DNA from: Plasmodium malariae
Taxonomy: Eukaryota > Apicomplexa > Aconoidasida > Haemosporida > Plasmodiidae
DNA: 64,000 nucleotides
NCBI RefSeq assembly: GCF_900090045.1
Contig: NC_041777.1
Coordinates: 186,001 to 250,000 of the forward strand
Direction of reading: 5' to 3'
Positions 49,227 to 60,602 of the stretch are shown here, in pieces. A model generated the notes under the pieces. The model was given only the letters and a program-made list of their open reading frames with translations. It ran no database searches and was not told where the DNA came from. How positions within the stretch are numbered: the stretch's first letter is position 1; each line of letters starts with the position of its first letter. The position numbers and the translations under genes are program-made.

Positions 49227-50315
49227 TGGTATACCTTACATATTAGTCACTACCCATTATGCCGTTTTCTTTTTCTTTTTCTTTTTCTTTTTCCTTTTCT
49301 TTTCATTTTCCATTTTTTTTTTTTTTTTTTTTTTTTTTATTTGTTAAAAATTCCAAAAAAGAACTTTCTTATAATAATAAACAAAGTATGACTAACACGT
49401 CTTTGATATAAAATATTAAAAGCCTATATCATTTTTTTGTAACATTAGCTTTGTTATTAGTGGCCACTGAAAAAAGGACCTTGTGAAATGTTTCAGCATA
49501 AACACATAAAGAATATTTTGGTCAAAATATAAATACATACATATGTACACAAATTTTTAAATATATAAATATATATTTAACGCATGCAAAAAATAATTTT
49601 TACATTTGTTTTCCAAAATATTACAAGGGAACTGTCATTTTTAGCGTATAACCTCTTTACATTTTTCTAATATATGAATTTCATTTCATTTTATTTTATT
49701 TTATTTCGTTCTACTTTATTTCATGTTACTTTATTTATTTTTTTTTCTTCATAATGATTTTGATATTGCAGATAAGATCATTAGAACAGGTAACACAGTC
49801 AAATTAGAATATGCGTATATATAAATATATATATACATACTTATATATTCATATTCGCACAACACTGTTCCTCTTTCTCTAGTGTGCTCATACATGATTC
49901 TAAATACTCAGTGTGTACAAGTGTATGCACATGCATAACGACTGCATATGGAATACACATGATAAAATATGATACAGCATCCTTTATGTTACTAATAAAC
50001 ATAACAGTGAAATGCACTTGAAAAAAAAATGTGCTCTTTACTTAAGAGCATTTCGATTTTTATATGTTTTTCTTTTTATTCTGTCACAGAAACTTTTTTA
50101 CATTTGAACAAACAGATAAAAGGAAAAATTTGACGTGTACTACATTTGCACATTTAAAAGATTAGCAGTTAGTTAAATTTTCCTTAAATGGAAAACACAT
50201 ATATGCATATACATATATACAATCATACTTGCATGTAAATATGAATAACGTACAAAAAATGGGTGAACTGTCATCAAGTTCTTCTTATCATTTTAGCTCT
50301 TACAAAAAACAATTT
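49227..50315. other. Spacer downstream of the gene at 50316-51014
   Basis: A T/C-rich tract with a 25-base T run at 49260-49340 and further AT-rich DNA. Nothing else supported. Confidence 0.6.
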
Positions 50316-51014
50316 TTATTTTTTAAAGAAATTTTCAATGAATTCATTTTGTTCGTGTACTCCAAGTTGTTTCTCCTTGTCAGCTATTTTCATTATCTAG
50401 CAAAAAATAAAAAAAAGAAAAAAAAAGAAAAGGCGATTAGTAACGTGAAAAATTGTCAAAATGAAAAGCAAAACTTCATTATTTTATATTTACACAAATT
50501 ACACAAAATTCAGCGAAATGTTTCCCAATTTTTCTTTGCCTCTTATATATCTTATCGCTCATGGCTGTGTATATATATATATATATATACACATATATAT
50601 ATTTATTTATAGAAGCAACGAATACACCTGCACAATGCACTGAAATTGATGGTAGTCTAATAAGGGCAAGAATAGTATAGGAGAAATAATTCCTTTTTTA
50701 TTTAAGTGTATTCCTTTAGACCCCAATCCATATAACACATTTAAATGAAAAGAGAGTTTTTTATCAACTTTTCTTCTGTATAATTCATCAATTATTTCAA
50801 GTTTTGACCAGTTAGAATTTAGCATTTTGGAGTTTACTAAAAAATTTAAAATATTATTAATTTTTGCTCTTGGTGGGGTGCCTGTTGATATTTTTTCAAA
50901 TGATTTCTTCAAATTTTCATCTGTTAAAGAAATGCCCTGTTCAGATGTTTTCGTATAACCTTCACTTCTTCTAATTGTGGTAATTGGTCTCACTATATAT
51001 GTATATCTCCCCAT
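50316..51014 (-). CDS. Conserved-type small protein of unknown function, two exons, 155 aa
   Basis: Exon 1 is 51014-50628 (129 codons from ATG) and exon 2 is 50396-50316 (26 codons plus TAA). The donor is GTGCAG|GTGTAT and the acceptor TTGCTAG|ATAATG, phase 0. The intron holds a (TA)n tract. The protein is compact and has no low complexity, a sign of strong constraint in this genome. It begins MGRYTYIVRPITTIRRSEG, includes SKLEIIDELYRRKVDKKL and LYGLGSKGI, and ends KQLGVHEQNEFIENFFKK. It looks like a small soluble, mostly helical protein, and I recognise no family. Without the splice the frame runs only seven codons into the intron. Confidence 0.8.
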
Positions 51015-52003
51015 TTTACGTCTTTTCTTTTAAAGAAAAAAAAAAAAAAAAAAAAGGGCTTTTATTCCTCAAATAGTTATATTAGTTCTTTTAACTTATA
51101 TTTGAATTGTGGGAAAAATTATTTGACAAAATTAGCATATCACATATCTTTAGTAGCTACAAAAATATAAAATAAAATAAAAATATAACGCACTCTTCAT
51201 AAAAAAGCTAGAGTGGAGTACAAGAGCTTAGTTTACACAAATGCCGTATTTGAGTTAGCCTTCCTATGTTTCCTGATTCCCAAATGGTAATTAACAAATT
51301 TAGAAAAACTTTTTAAAAATAATCTTATTTTAAAAGATACATGTAGGGGATTATTTTACTCTTCCTCTTTTATTTTGTTCTGTGATTACAAATTAAAGCC
51401 GTGTTTCAATTTTTATGTTGTTTTTTCTTTTTTTTTCAAGCTGTTTCTACTTTTACGTAATAATTAACACTTATGGGATAATAAACTTTAAAGAGAAATA
51501 TATATGTTTACTCTTTTAAAAAATTTCAAAAATGTTTTAAAATTAAGTCACAAAAAAGGGCAAAGGCATGAATAAAAAATGCTACAAAAGTTATGTGTAC
51601 GGGTGCATACATATGCATATATATATATATATATATCTATATATATAATATATATATCTGTAATCTATCTTTATATATATATATATTATTAAATATACGT
51701 ATATATATACATGTATAATGCGTACACATTAAGAATACCTAAAAATTAAAATAAATAACTTTAAAACGAAATCATATATATATCGAAAAAATAAAATTGG
51801 AAGAAAGTTCAAGTTATAAATAATTTTTTTTCTTTTTCTGAAAAAATAAAAATTAAATCATAAAAAGCAGGAAAGGTGGGTGGAAAAAAAATAAAAAAAA
51901 AAAAAAAAATATTTTACAGAATAAATTAAAATATACTTATATACATATGTGCAAACATTCTCAAGTTTTCATTTCTGCATTTTTCACTTTTTCGCTTCTC
52001 TTT
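51015..52003. other. Spacer between the 155-aa gene and the Ran-binding-like gene
   Basis: A/T runs and (TA)n only. Presumed promoter of the 155-aa gene and 3' UTR of its upstream neighbour. Confidence 0.6.
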
Positions 52004-54436
52004 TTAATTTTTTTCTGTAATACTGTTTATCTTCTTAACAAACTCGTCCCTTGAGGTGCTACTCATAAATGTTACAATGTACTGATTTAGTTTTTTCTCG
52101 TCGCCTGAGGGATCAAAAAGTGGGCAAAAATAAATGTACATATAAAATACGCATATAAATGTGTATAATAACTTGTGTCTTTGTGTTTTTCCCCCTTTTT
52201 CTAATTCTTACATATGTCCCTTCCACTAAACAAGGCAGACATACTTTTTGATGGTATAATTTTGAACCCTTCAAAAATATCTGTGTTTAAAAATAATCTA
52301 CCACTCCCCTTTTGAAAACATAAAATCCTGAATTTCTTATTTTCTGTGTTTTTCATTATTTGTATTTTTACTGGTAAGTAACCTGCCCAGTCATATTTTT
52401 CGTTCTTCTTTATAAATTTGCTAATTTTTATGCTGCTCTCCGAGTATAACACCTCTTCGTTCTCTGTATAATTTAGGAAAGAGAAAATACGTATACACAT
52501 GCACAAGTACATGCGCACATATAAGTTTGTACGTACGTAGGCATACATATATATATATGTACGCATGTATGCACATATGTATAAATATACATATCCGTAT
52601 GTATAAATGTTTATATATGCATACCAAATGGGTTTTCCGATTCTGTCATTTTCACCTTCTTTTCATCAATAACACTTTTATTTTTATTTAAGCTTTTTCT
52701 TAGCTTCTCTACATCTATATTTACGTTTCCAAAAATGTTTAATTTTCCTACGTGTTCGTTGAACATTTTATTGGGTGAATTGTAATCATTCTGAAAAAAA
52801 GGAAGATGAAATTTATTCATGTCTTTTGCTTTGTTTCCTTAACCTAGCTGACGTATCTTACATATATATCATGCGTCCACGCATGCCATTTTTTTTTTTT
52901 CTTTTAATTACCATTGATGCAAACAAGCGATCATTTTTTTTAATATCACTGCATTCACTAACCCCACTCTCGTTGTCGCTGTAAAAAAAAAAAAAAAATA
53001 TTGTAATTATGATGTGCAAATGTTTATATATACATATATATACGTATATGTATGCACACGTACATGCGCATGTAAATGTGAATTTTCAACCAAATTAAAC
53101 ACTACTTTTTAAAGTAACCTCTTTTGATTTTTATTCACGCTGCTTTGATCCGTTCCCTTGTCAAAATTTCCTTCGCCATATACTATACTATCGTCATCAT
53201 TACCGGATTTTTCGTTATCATCATTTCCTTGTACTGAGCACTCTTTCATTTCAACAAATTTTCTAATACCCTTTTTCTCATGTTCATCCTCTTCTTCTTC
53301 TCCATTTCCATACTTTTTTTCTACAAAATATTTAACAGCTTTGTCTTCTTCACTTTCTTTCCCTTTTTCTTCATCTCCGTCATCCTCTCCTACTTCTTCG
53401 TCTACTTCTTTGTCCACTTTTTTCTCTATTTCTTCCTCTTCTTCCTCCTCTGCTTCTTCTTCTACTTCTTCTACTACTGCTTCTCCCCCTTCGTCTTCTT
53501 GTTCTACTTCCTCCTCTTCATCATCTTCCACGCATTCTTCTACCTCTATTTCTACCTCTTCTTCTTCGTTTTCGTCTACTTGTTCCTCCTCGTCTTCATC
53601 TACTTCTTTTTCTTCATCCACCCCTTCATCTACTTCTTTTTCTTCATCCACCTCTTCATCTTCATCTTCTTCATCCACCTCTTCATCTTCATCTTCTTCA
53701 TCCACCTCTTCATCTTCATCTGCTTCATCCACCTCTTCATCTTCTGCTTCTTCGTCTACTTCTTCATCTACTTCTTCAACTTCTTCCCCTTTCTCTTCCT
53801 CTTCTTCCTGTACAGAATTCACATTATTGTCATTTTTATTTCCAACCAATTTTACATGCATGTTTCTTAGCTTGCCATCCTTCGATTTTTTAAGAATTTC
53901 TTTTTTTTTCTGTGTATCTTTTTCTGTTTTACTTTTTTCCTTTTCAATATATTTCTTTTTAATTATTTTTTTAGTTTCTTCAGCAAAACTATTTCTTGCA
54001 TTTGCTTTAAATTTCTTTTTCTTTTTAATTCTAGAGTTTTGTTTATCTACTGTTGATGTTACGTATTCCTTATCTTCCTCTGTAAGTTCTTGTGGGGTTA
54101 TACTTTCATTCTCATAATTATCATTTAGTTTATCTTCAGTTACTTCTTTTCCATTTTTACTCGTTTCACCTTCCTTATGGAACGAACAATTTTCGAATAA
54201 TTCGATTTTTTTTTTACCTAAATTTTTTGTTTTAAAATGGTAAAGTAAATACATATAATTCATGTGCATACATATACATACATATGCATATGCATATACA
54301 TATACATATACATATGTGTGTGTACATTACATTATCACTTAAAAATGCATATTTTGGGTTAATTTTTTTTTCTTTTTCTACAACTTATACTGTCTTTTTC
54401 GTTCGGCTCTGAAGAATCAAGATCTGTTTTTGCAAT
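52004..54436 (-). CDS. Acidic protein with C-terminal Ran-binding-like (RanBP1/NUP50-type) domain; 5' end unresolved
   Basis: Six exons join in phase: 54436-54391, 54217-53119, 52978-52912, 52790-52625, 52463-52212 and 52104-52004, for 576 residues. A long acidic block of Glu/Asp/Val repeats fills 53400-53820. The last about 110 residues resemble a Ran-binding PH domain: KYDWAGYLPVKIQIM, KKFRILCFQKGSGRLFLN, then ALFSGRD and YIVTFMSSTSRDEFVKKI. The layout of a basic N-terminus, a linker and a C-terminal Ran-binding domain is that of NUP50/Nup2, nuclear-pore-associated import factors. That assignment is inference. No start codon lies in the first listed exon. Candidate upstream exons are 55231-55184 (ATG, MVDKDKYNKKKNMYKN, in phase) and 55021-54966 (KINFPKSKDGNS), the latter one base out of phase with the next exon. 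Confidence 0.72.
53395..53820 (-). repeat. Glu/Asp/Val-rich repeat tract
   Basis: Imperfect 15-33-bp units encode EDEEVDEE-type sequence. The long plus-strand open frames at 53158-54117 and 53280-53870 are antisense artefacts of this bias. Confidence 0.93.
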
Positions 54437-55054
54437 CTAAAAATGGAAAATAAAAAAAATTGCATAGAAAAACTGAAAAAAATAAAGTGTTAGTTATAGC
54501 TACGAGGAAAAGATAATAATTTTGTTTATCCCTCTTCTAATTCTTCCATTTTTTTGATGAATTTTTTTTGTTTTTTTTGTTTTATCGCTTATCACTTTAG
54601 CAGGGGAATTTATTTTTTCTATGCTACGCCTAACAAAGATAAAATTATATGTATCCGGTTAGTATGGGTCTTGCGTAAATTTATACATATATATAGAAAC
54701 GCTAATATACAGGTAGATGCACACACATACCCATATATATATGTCAGACAACTTATGTCTGTATGTTTCTTATTGTATATATATATAAGCACATATGCAT
54801 ATGATGATTATGGATAAAACCAAAAAAAAATTATTTAACGTCATCAAGTCAAAATATTAATAATAAATATAGGTACACAAAGTTTATACATAATAATTTA
54901 AAGAAAAAAATTAAGTGGTTCCAAAATTTATGTAATCTTTTTTTTTTTTTTTTTTTATTTCTTACTTTTTGGAATTCTTTATTTTAGAATTGCCATCCTT
55001 CGACTTGGGAAAATTTATTTTCTACGAAAAGTGGGAAGAAACATATGAAGAGCA

Positions 55055-55090
<36 letters not shown>

Positions 55091-57473
55091 CAAATATGTA
55101 TATCGTAACTTCAGAAAATTGTGCATCATAGGTCTATAAAACGTTATCATACTAAATATAATTCGTTATACTATAAATAATACATTTTTATACATATTTT
55201 TTTTCTTATTATATTTATCTTTATCTACCATAGTGGTTATGATATGTCAATTGAAATTAGCCACCTCCTTAAAGATGTGTGTATAAACATTTAAAAAAAA
55301 GATTATAAAAAAAGGTTAATGCTATTTTATAAATATATACGCAATACAAACAAACATATATATATATATGTATATTTATGAAAACACTCTTCTTAAAATG
55401 ATAAAGGAAAAAAATATATTGTTCCCCTTAGTTTTTGACTTCTCTTTTTATATATATATATTTATTTATATTTCATCAATTACTGCTCGTTTATTCGTGC
55501 ACAGTTATTTGAGTTTATTTACTCATTCGTTTAATCATTCACTTATTTTTTTAATTTACATCTTTATTTACATTCATTTATATTCACATTCACATTTACA
55601 TTTACGTTTACATATATATATATATATATATATACATATATATAGATAGATAGATACTTGTAGCTAACATTTCATTTCCGCACATTTATGAACAAACTAA
55701 AAGAAAGAAGATAAACAATTTTTATTTTTATCATTAAACAAAATAACATTTCAATTTTTTTTTTTTTTTTTCAAAGTATTACATAATCATATCCATTCAA
55801 AACATAAAAAGATTTAGTAGTATGCATATATATAATAATATATAAAAAATTAATAACAACTCCACAAATTATTTATTTTTTTTTTTTTTTTTCTGTTTAT
55901 CCCTTTTTGTCATACGGCTAAATCAGCATTCCACTGTGATGTTTTTTTTGTTTCGTTATACTTTTTTTAATATTATTTTTGTTTTACTTTGCTTTGTTTT
56001 GCTCTGTTTTGCTTTATTTGGTTTATTTTGTTTATTTTGCTTCATTCTGTATATTTTGCTTTATTTTACCTTATTTTGGTGTATTATATTTTTTTTTAAA
56101 TTATTGAGAAATACTAAGATACGCATCCATTCGTATAATCAAATAAAATTAAAACATAAATTATATGTAAAAAGAAATAGTACTACCTTTTTTCAAAAAA
56201 ACTAACCTAGTTATTATCCTGACCCACTGGCACTTCATTGAAAGAACAAAAAAAAAAAAAAATAATATATGAACACATATACACCTATCGTATGTGTATA
56301 AAATAGTATGTATGAATTAATACGTGTATTTATCACATTATATGAAATAAATGGCACACTAAAGAAAAAAAAAAAAAAAAGAGAGCAAAAGAATTAGGGA
56401 AACAAAATGAAAAACTTTAAGAATATAAACACATGGAAAAATGAAGGAAAGCAAAGAGAAGAAAAAAAAAAAAGAGCTAATAAAGAACAGAGCTAATATT
56501 TCTTTCTTTCTCTTAAGCATATTTGAAAGATCTCATCATATAAATAAAATAGAAACAAAGGTATGTGCTTATTAAGTGTTAATGATGATTGTATTTATTG
56601 CTTCAATCATTATACCAATACAATACATTATTGTATTGTTTTTATTTTTAAATTAATACAATGTATCTTTTCAATAAAAAAAAAAAAAAAAATATGACAA
56701 AAGTTAAACAGAAAGAAGATGCCTAATATATATTGTATTTTGTAAGAGTATTGTTTATGTTAAACAATATAATTAAATAATTTTTCCTACATTAAGCTAA
56801 TTTCAAATCATAATGAAAATAATACATTGAAGTGTAGTAAGTCCAAAAATATGTTGAAGAGTGCAGCTTTAATAAAAAAATAAAACAATAGCGAACTGAG
56901 TAAGAATAGTGTGTGTGTAAATGTTTGTGCATATCATTGTTATTTATATATTTTTTTTGTTTTTAGTTTAATTATATGTAACAGTGAACAACGGTCATTT
57001 GAGTAAAAATAAACGGATGGTGGTACTGTGGGGGATAAATTATATAATAAAATATACATGTTTGAAAATTTTGCTTAATAATATATTTACTCTATTTTTT
57101 ATTTGTTTTTAATTTAAAAAGGGCAAAAAAAAAAAAAAATATTATAATAAAACAAAATAATAAAAGATCTAAAATAAATTTTTTAATTAAAAATTGTGGA
57201 ACGTAGAACGCAACACATGAATCACAAACCATGGAATATAAAGCATATTCATTCTTTTAATTTTATGCATTGAGAATAAATCAATATTTTAGATACAACA
57301 AAAAAAAAAAAAAAAAAAACAAGGAAAAAAGGAAAAATAAAGCCAAAAGCAAAAGAAAATGTATGAACTTCTTATTTGCAATTTTAAAAAATTTGGGAGA
57401 AATGAATAATATTTTTTTTTCCCCTTCTTCTCAATATCGCTTCATACAATATTCTCGTCATGCCATCTTCTCA
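54437..57473. other. Region upstream of the Ran-binding-like gene and downstream of P36
   Basis: Holds the unresolved 5' exons of the neighbouring gene: 54966-55021, 55184-55231, and a weaker ATG exon at 56207-56238 reading MKCQWVRIIT before GTTAGT. There is a 14-base A run at 56250. The rest is A/T runs and (TA)n, with the P36 3' UTR near 57470. Confidence 0.55.
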
Positions 57474-58415
57474 TCACATGTCCTTTGCCGTTCGAACGTA
57501 AAACATGGCAACTCCTTTCCAATTGGAATAAACACAAGAACAGGTAAACAGAAAATCGCGAGATATATTTTTAGGAACCCATAAATAAGAAGTTGTGGAA
57601 AACTTTAGAAAATTCTTGTCTCGGGGAAAAGATGAAAGTTCAGGATAATACTTAGCCTCAGGTAGTAGATTGTTTATACTCATCCTTATATAATTTAATG
57701 TGTACATAGAAAATGATACAGTAGCAAAACAGTTAAGGGGATCTAACTGCCCGTATTTACTTTCTTTAATTGTATAATTATTACAGTTAATCCCAATAAT
57801 GTCTTCTGGGTAAACATCCATTTCACAAAGGAATGATTCATCCTTCGAAATTGGTTTTGATAGGAATTGATGTTTCCCTCTATTATTGCCAAAATCACAT
57901 CCCTTAATAAAATTTTCATTCGAATTACTATTATTATTATTACTACTATTTGATTTTTTAATGTTTATTTTAAGATAAGGTGTTATCCCTTTATTCTCCT
58001 TTGAACTATCGCAAATGCATACAATTGTTACATCTTCTTTTATGATAGGTGGTGCATATATACCCAAGTTGTACCTTTCGAATATATTGTAATTTTCTAA
58101 TATAATTCCAGGCAAGGTGTCATAAATTTGTTCTTGTTTATTATCAATAATAAGTCTGTCTTTTATCCCCAAGTACTTAAAACAGTAACTCGAATTATAT
58201 GTCTGCTTGTTCCTAGTGTTGTAGTTTGGACAAAGGAATTTTATTATTTTTTTATCATCATAATCAACTGTGCAAAATTCTTTTGGAAAATCTTTTAAAT
58301 TACATATGTAATAATTACCTACCTCCAGTTCTTTCAAATATAACATATAAACGGGCGAATATAGATAGAGATATATGTACATAAGAACCAACAAAGAATA
58401 AAATATTTTCCTCAT
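57474..58415 (-). CDS. P36: 6-cysteine protein P36, 313 aa
   Basis: Single exon. The frame is open further upstream to 58553, but I start at the ATG at 58415 because it gives a proper signal peptide (MRKIFYSLLVLMYIYLYLY). Two s48/45-type 6-Cys domains follow, each with exactly six cysteines. Domain 1 runs from YYIC through IVCICD; domain 2 begins with the family signature GCDFG and ends FTCSC. There is no C-terminal hydrophobic tail, so the protein is secreted rather than GPI-anchored. P36 is a sporozoite micronemal protein that acts with P52 in hepatocyte entry and in forming the parasitophorous vacuole. It is followed upstream on the same strand by P52, the usual tandem pair. A short Asn/Ser run sits between the domains. 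Confidence 0.95.
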   Translation of the reverse strand: MRKIFYSLLVLMYIYLYLYSPVYMLYLKELEVGNYYICNLKDFPKEFCTVDYDDKKIIKFLCPNYNTRNKQTYNSSYCFKYLGIKDRLIIDNKQEQIYDTLPGIILENYNIFERYNLGIYAPPIIKEDVTIVCICDSSKENKGITPYLKINIKKSNSSNNNNSNSNENFIKGCDFGNNRGKHQFLSKPISKDESFLCEMDVYPEDIIGINCNNYTIKESKYGQLDPLNCFATVSFSMYTLNYIRMSINNLLPEAKYYPELSSFPRDKNFLKFSTTSYLWVPKNISRDFLFTCSCVYSNWKGVAMFYVRTAKDM

Positions 58416-58683
58416 CTTAAAACAAAAAAAAGAAAACAAAACAAAAAACGAAAAAAAATAATAAAGGAGAATGAATAAAAACAAATTTTTTATAACTGGA
58501 AAACATGCGTTAATTTTGTGCATTGTATATTGTACAATATCATACCGAAACATAATAAAAATGAGCTGTTGAAGAAAAGGCTCTTGCCACTTTCAAATTT
58601 TTAAATGAAGTGAAACCAAATGTGAAAAAGAAGAAAAAAAAAAAAAAATCATTAGCATGAGCATGCGTATACGTAAACATGCA

Positions 58684-58737
<54 letters not shown>

Positions 58738-60602
58738 TTATTTATATATAAATGTATATATATGTGCGTACACATATGTACATTTGCATATTCTTTTTCC
58801 CTCTTTTTTTTCGCGCCGTACACTTTTATTGGTCAGGATGTTTCAAACGGGCGTAGACTTTTGTAGTTAATCAAAGAACTTGTATTACAGCAATTTTTCA
58901 TAAACTTCAACTGCAAAATAATATTTCAGACATTTTTCAAATCTTACTCATTTCATACATTTTATGCATCTTGTATATTTTTTTTATATTTAAAGTACTT
59001 CAATCAATATGACATATGACGAAATTTCATTTTTTCTTTGAATTATTTTAAAAATATAGCATGCATATATAAAATATTTTAAGAAAAATAAATTAAAATT
59101 TATAGAGGAACAATATTTTTTTTAAAGCATGCAACCAAGAGTATACATATATATATATGTATACATTATATATATATTATATAAATAATTTTTTATTTAC
59201 TCCTTTACACATATATATATAGATTTAATCTCAAATGTACTAGCTCAATATTGCTTATCCTTAGTGTTTTTTTTTTTTTTTTTTTAACTTCATTTTCCAA
59301 AATTAATAATACCTTAAAATTGTAAAAATTCGCCTTTAAATAATATTTAACAAACAATTTTATTGACGTTACACTTTGTAAAAAATCCTTCATATTACAA
59401 CCACTATCCTCTTATAAATTTTGTATTTCATTGCATTTTTTTTTTTTTTAATTATGTGATTTTTTTTTTTTCGATTTTTTTTTTAAATGCATGACCTATT
59501 CATATAATTATGAACATATGAGAGAAGTGGAAATGAGAAAAAAAATAAAATAAAACAAAACAAAACAAAAAATAACAAAACAAAAAATGACAAAACAAAA
59601 AATGACAAAACAAAAAATGACAAAACAAAAAATGACAAAACAAAAAATGACAAAACAAAAAATGACAAAACAAAAAATAACAAAACAAAAAATAACAAAA
59701 CAAAAGAGAGTAGGCCTTAAAGGTGATTACACTTTTTGATAAAATCCACACTTTAAAAATTTTCACATTCTGCCATTTTTGTGAATTCCTCGTATTTTTG
59801 CCTTAACAGTACTTATGTGCAGTTTTCATTTAGTTCATTTTTTTTGACTTTCATCAAAATGTTGAGTTCATGTTTAAAATGGATGAAAGAGAAATTAGAA
59901 GAAACAAACTGTTTTGTTTACAACAGATTAAAATGTTGAATTGTGTAAATTAGTGACTTGGACACAAAAAGTAAAAACTATATGTTAGAAAAAATTTAAA
60001 CACACAAAAAAGAAAAAGTCTGTATTGTGTCTGTGTCTGTGTCTGTTTCTGTTTTTTTTTTTTTTTTTTTATATATATCATTGGCCATATCAATAAAATA
60101 CAGCACACTTTTGTATACATGCATTAAGCAAAAGTGTATCATATATATAGAAGTACTTAATAAAATGGCACATGTGAAAAGTTAAAAAATGATTGTAGCA
60201 CATTTTTGCATTAAAAAAAATATATCATTGTAGAAGCTTGAAACTGTAAAAATGTATTAAAATGAAAAAGGTTAAATAAAGTACAATGAGGTAAAATTGA
60301 GTAAAACAAACGTGTAGGTATAAAAACTTGAGTGTGTATACGGATTTGCGTATCTGCGTCTGCACTTCTATGTCCGAATGATATAAATAAAAAATGGATT
60401 TACCCCCATGTGCCTAGTCGTAATAGGAGAAACAGTTCGTGCATAACTGTTGAAGTATGTATTTAATTCCATATATGTGTTAAAAAAAAAATAAATATGA
60501 GATCACATATATTGCTTATATATATTTGTGTGCGCATGTACATATATCTATATCTATATATATATATATATATGTTCACATGTAACCACCTAATCAGAAA
60601 GA
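58416..60602. other. P36-P52 intergenic region
   Basis: P36 promoter and P52 3' flank. Contains a (TA)n tract at 58688-58735, a 15-bp tandem repeat (59566-59703) and a T run near 60060. A 26-codon ATG frame at 59859-59939 (+), reading MLSSCLKWMKEKLEETNC, and a 78-codon frame with one internal stop at 60444-60211 (-) are noted but not called as genes. Confidence 0.6.
59566..59703. repeat. 15-bp tandem repeat, about nine units
   Basis: Units of aaaacaaaaaatgac, with aataac variants at the ends. It lies about 1.2 kb upstream of the P36 start codon. Confidence 0.93.

Noticed and set aside
53158..54117. 319-codon plus-strand Ser-rich frame
   Set aside because: It is the antisense of the Glu/Asp-rich tract of the Ran-binding-like gene, whose exons join in phase on the minus strand.
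57585..58553. Extended start of P36 at 58553
   Set aside because: The ATG at 58415 gives a better signal peptide. The 46 extra residues are hydrophobic and derive from a T-rich leader.
59483..59766. Phe/Leu/Cys-rich frames between P36 and P52
   Set aside because: They are translations of the 15-bp repeat.
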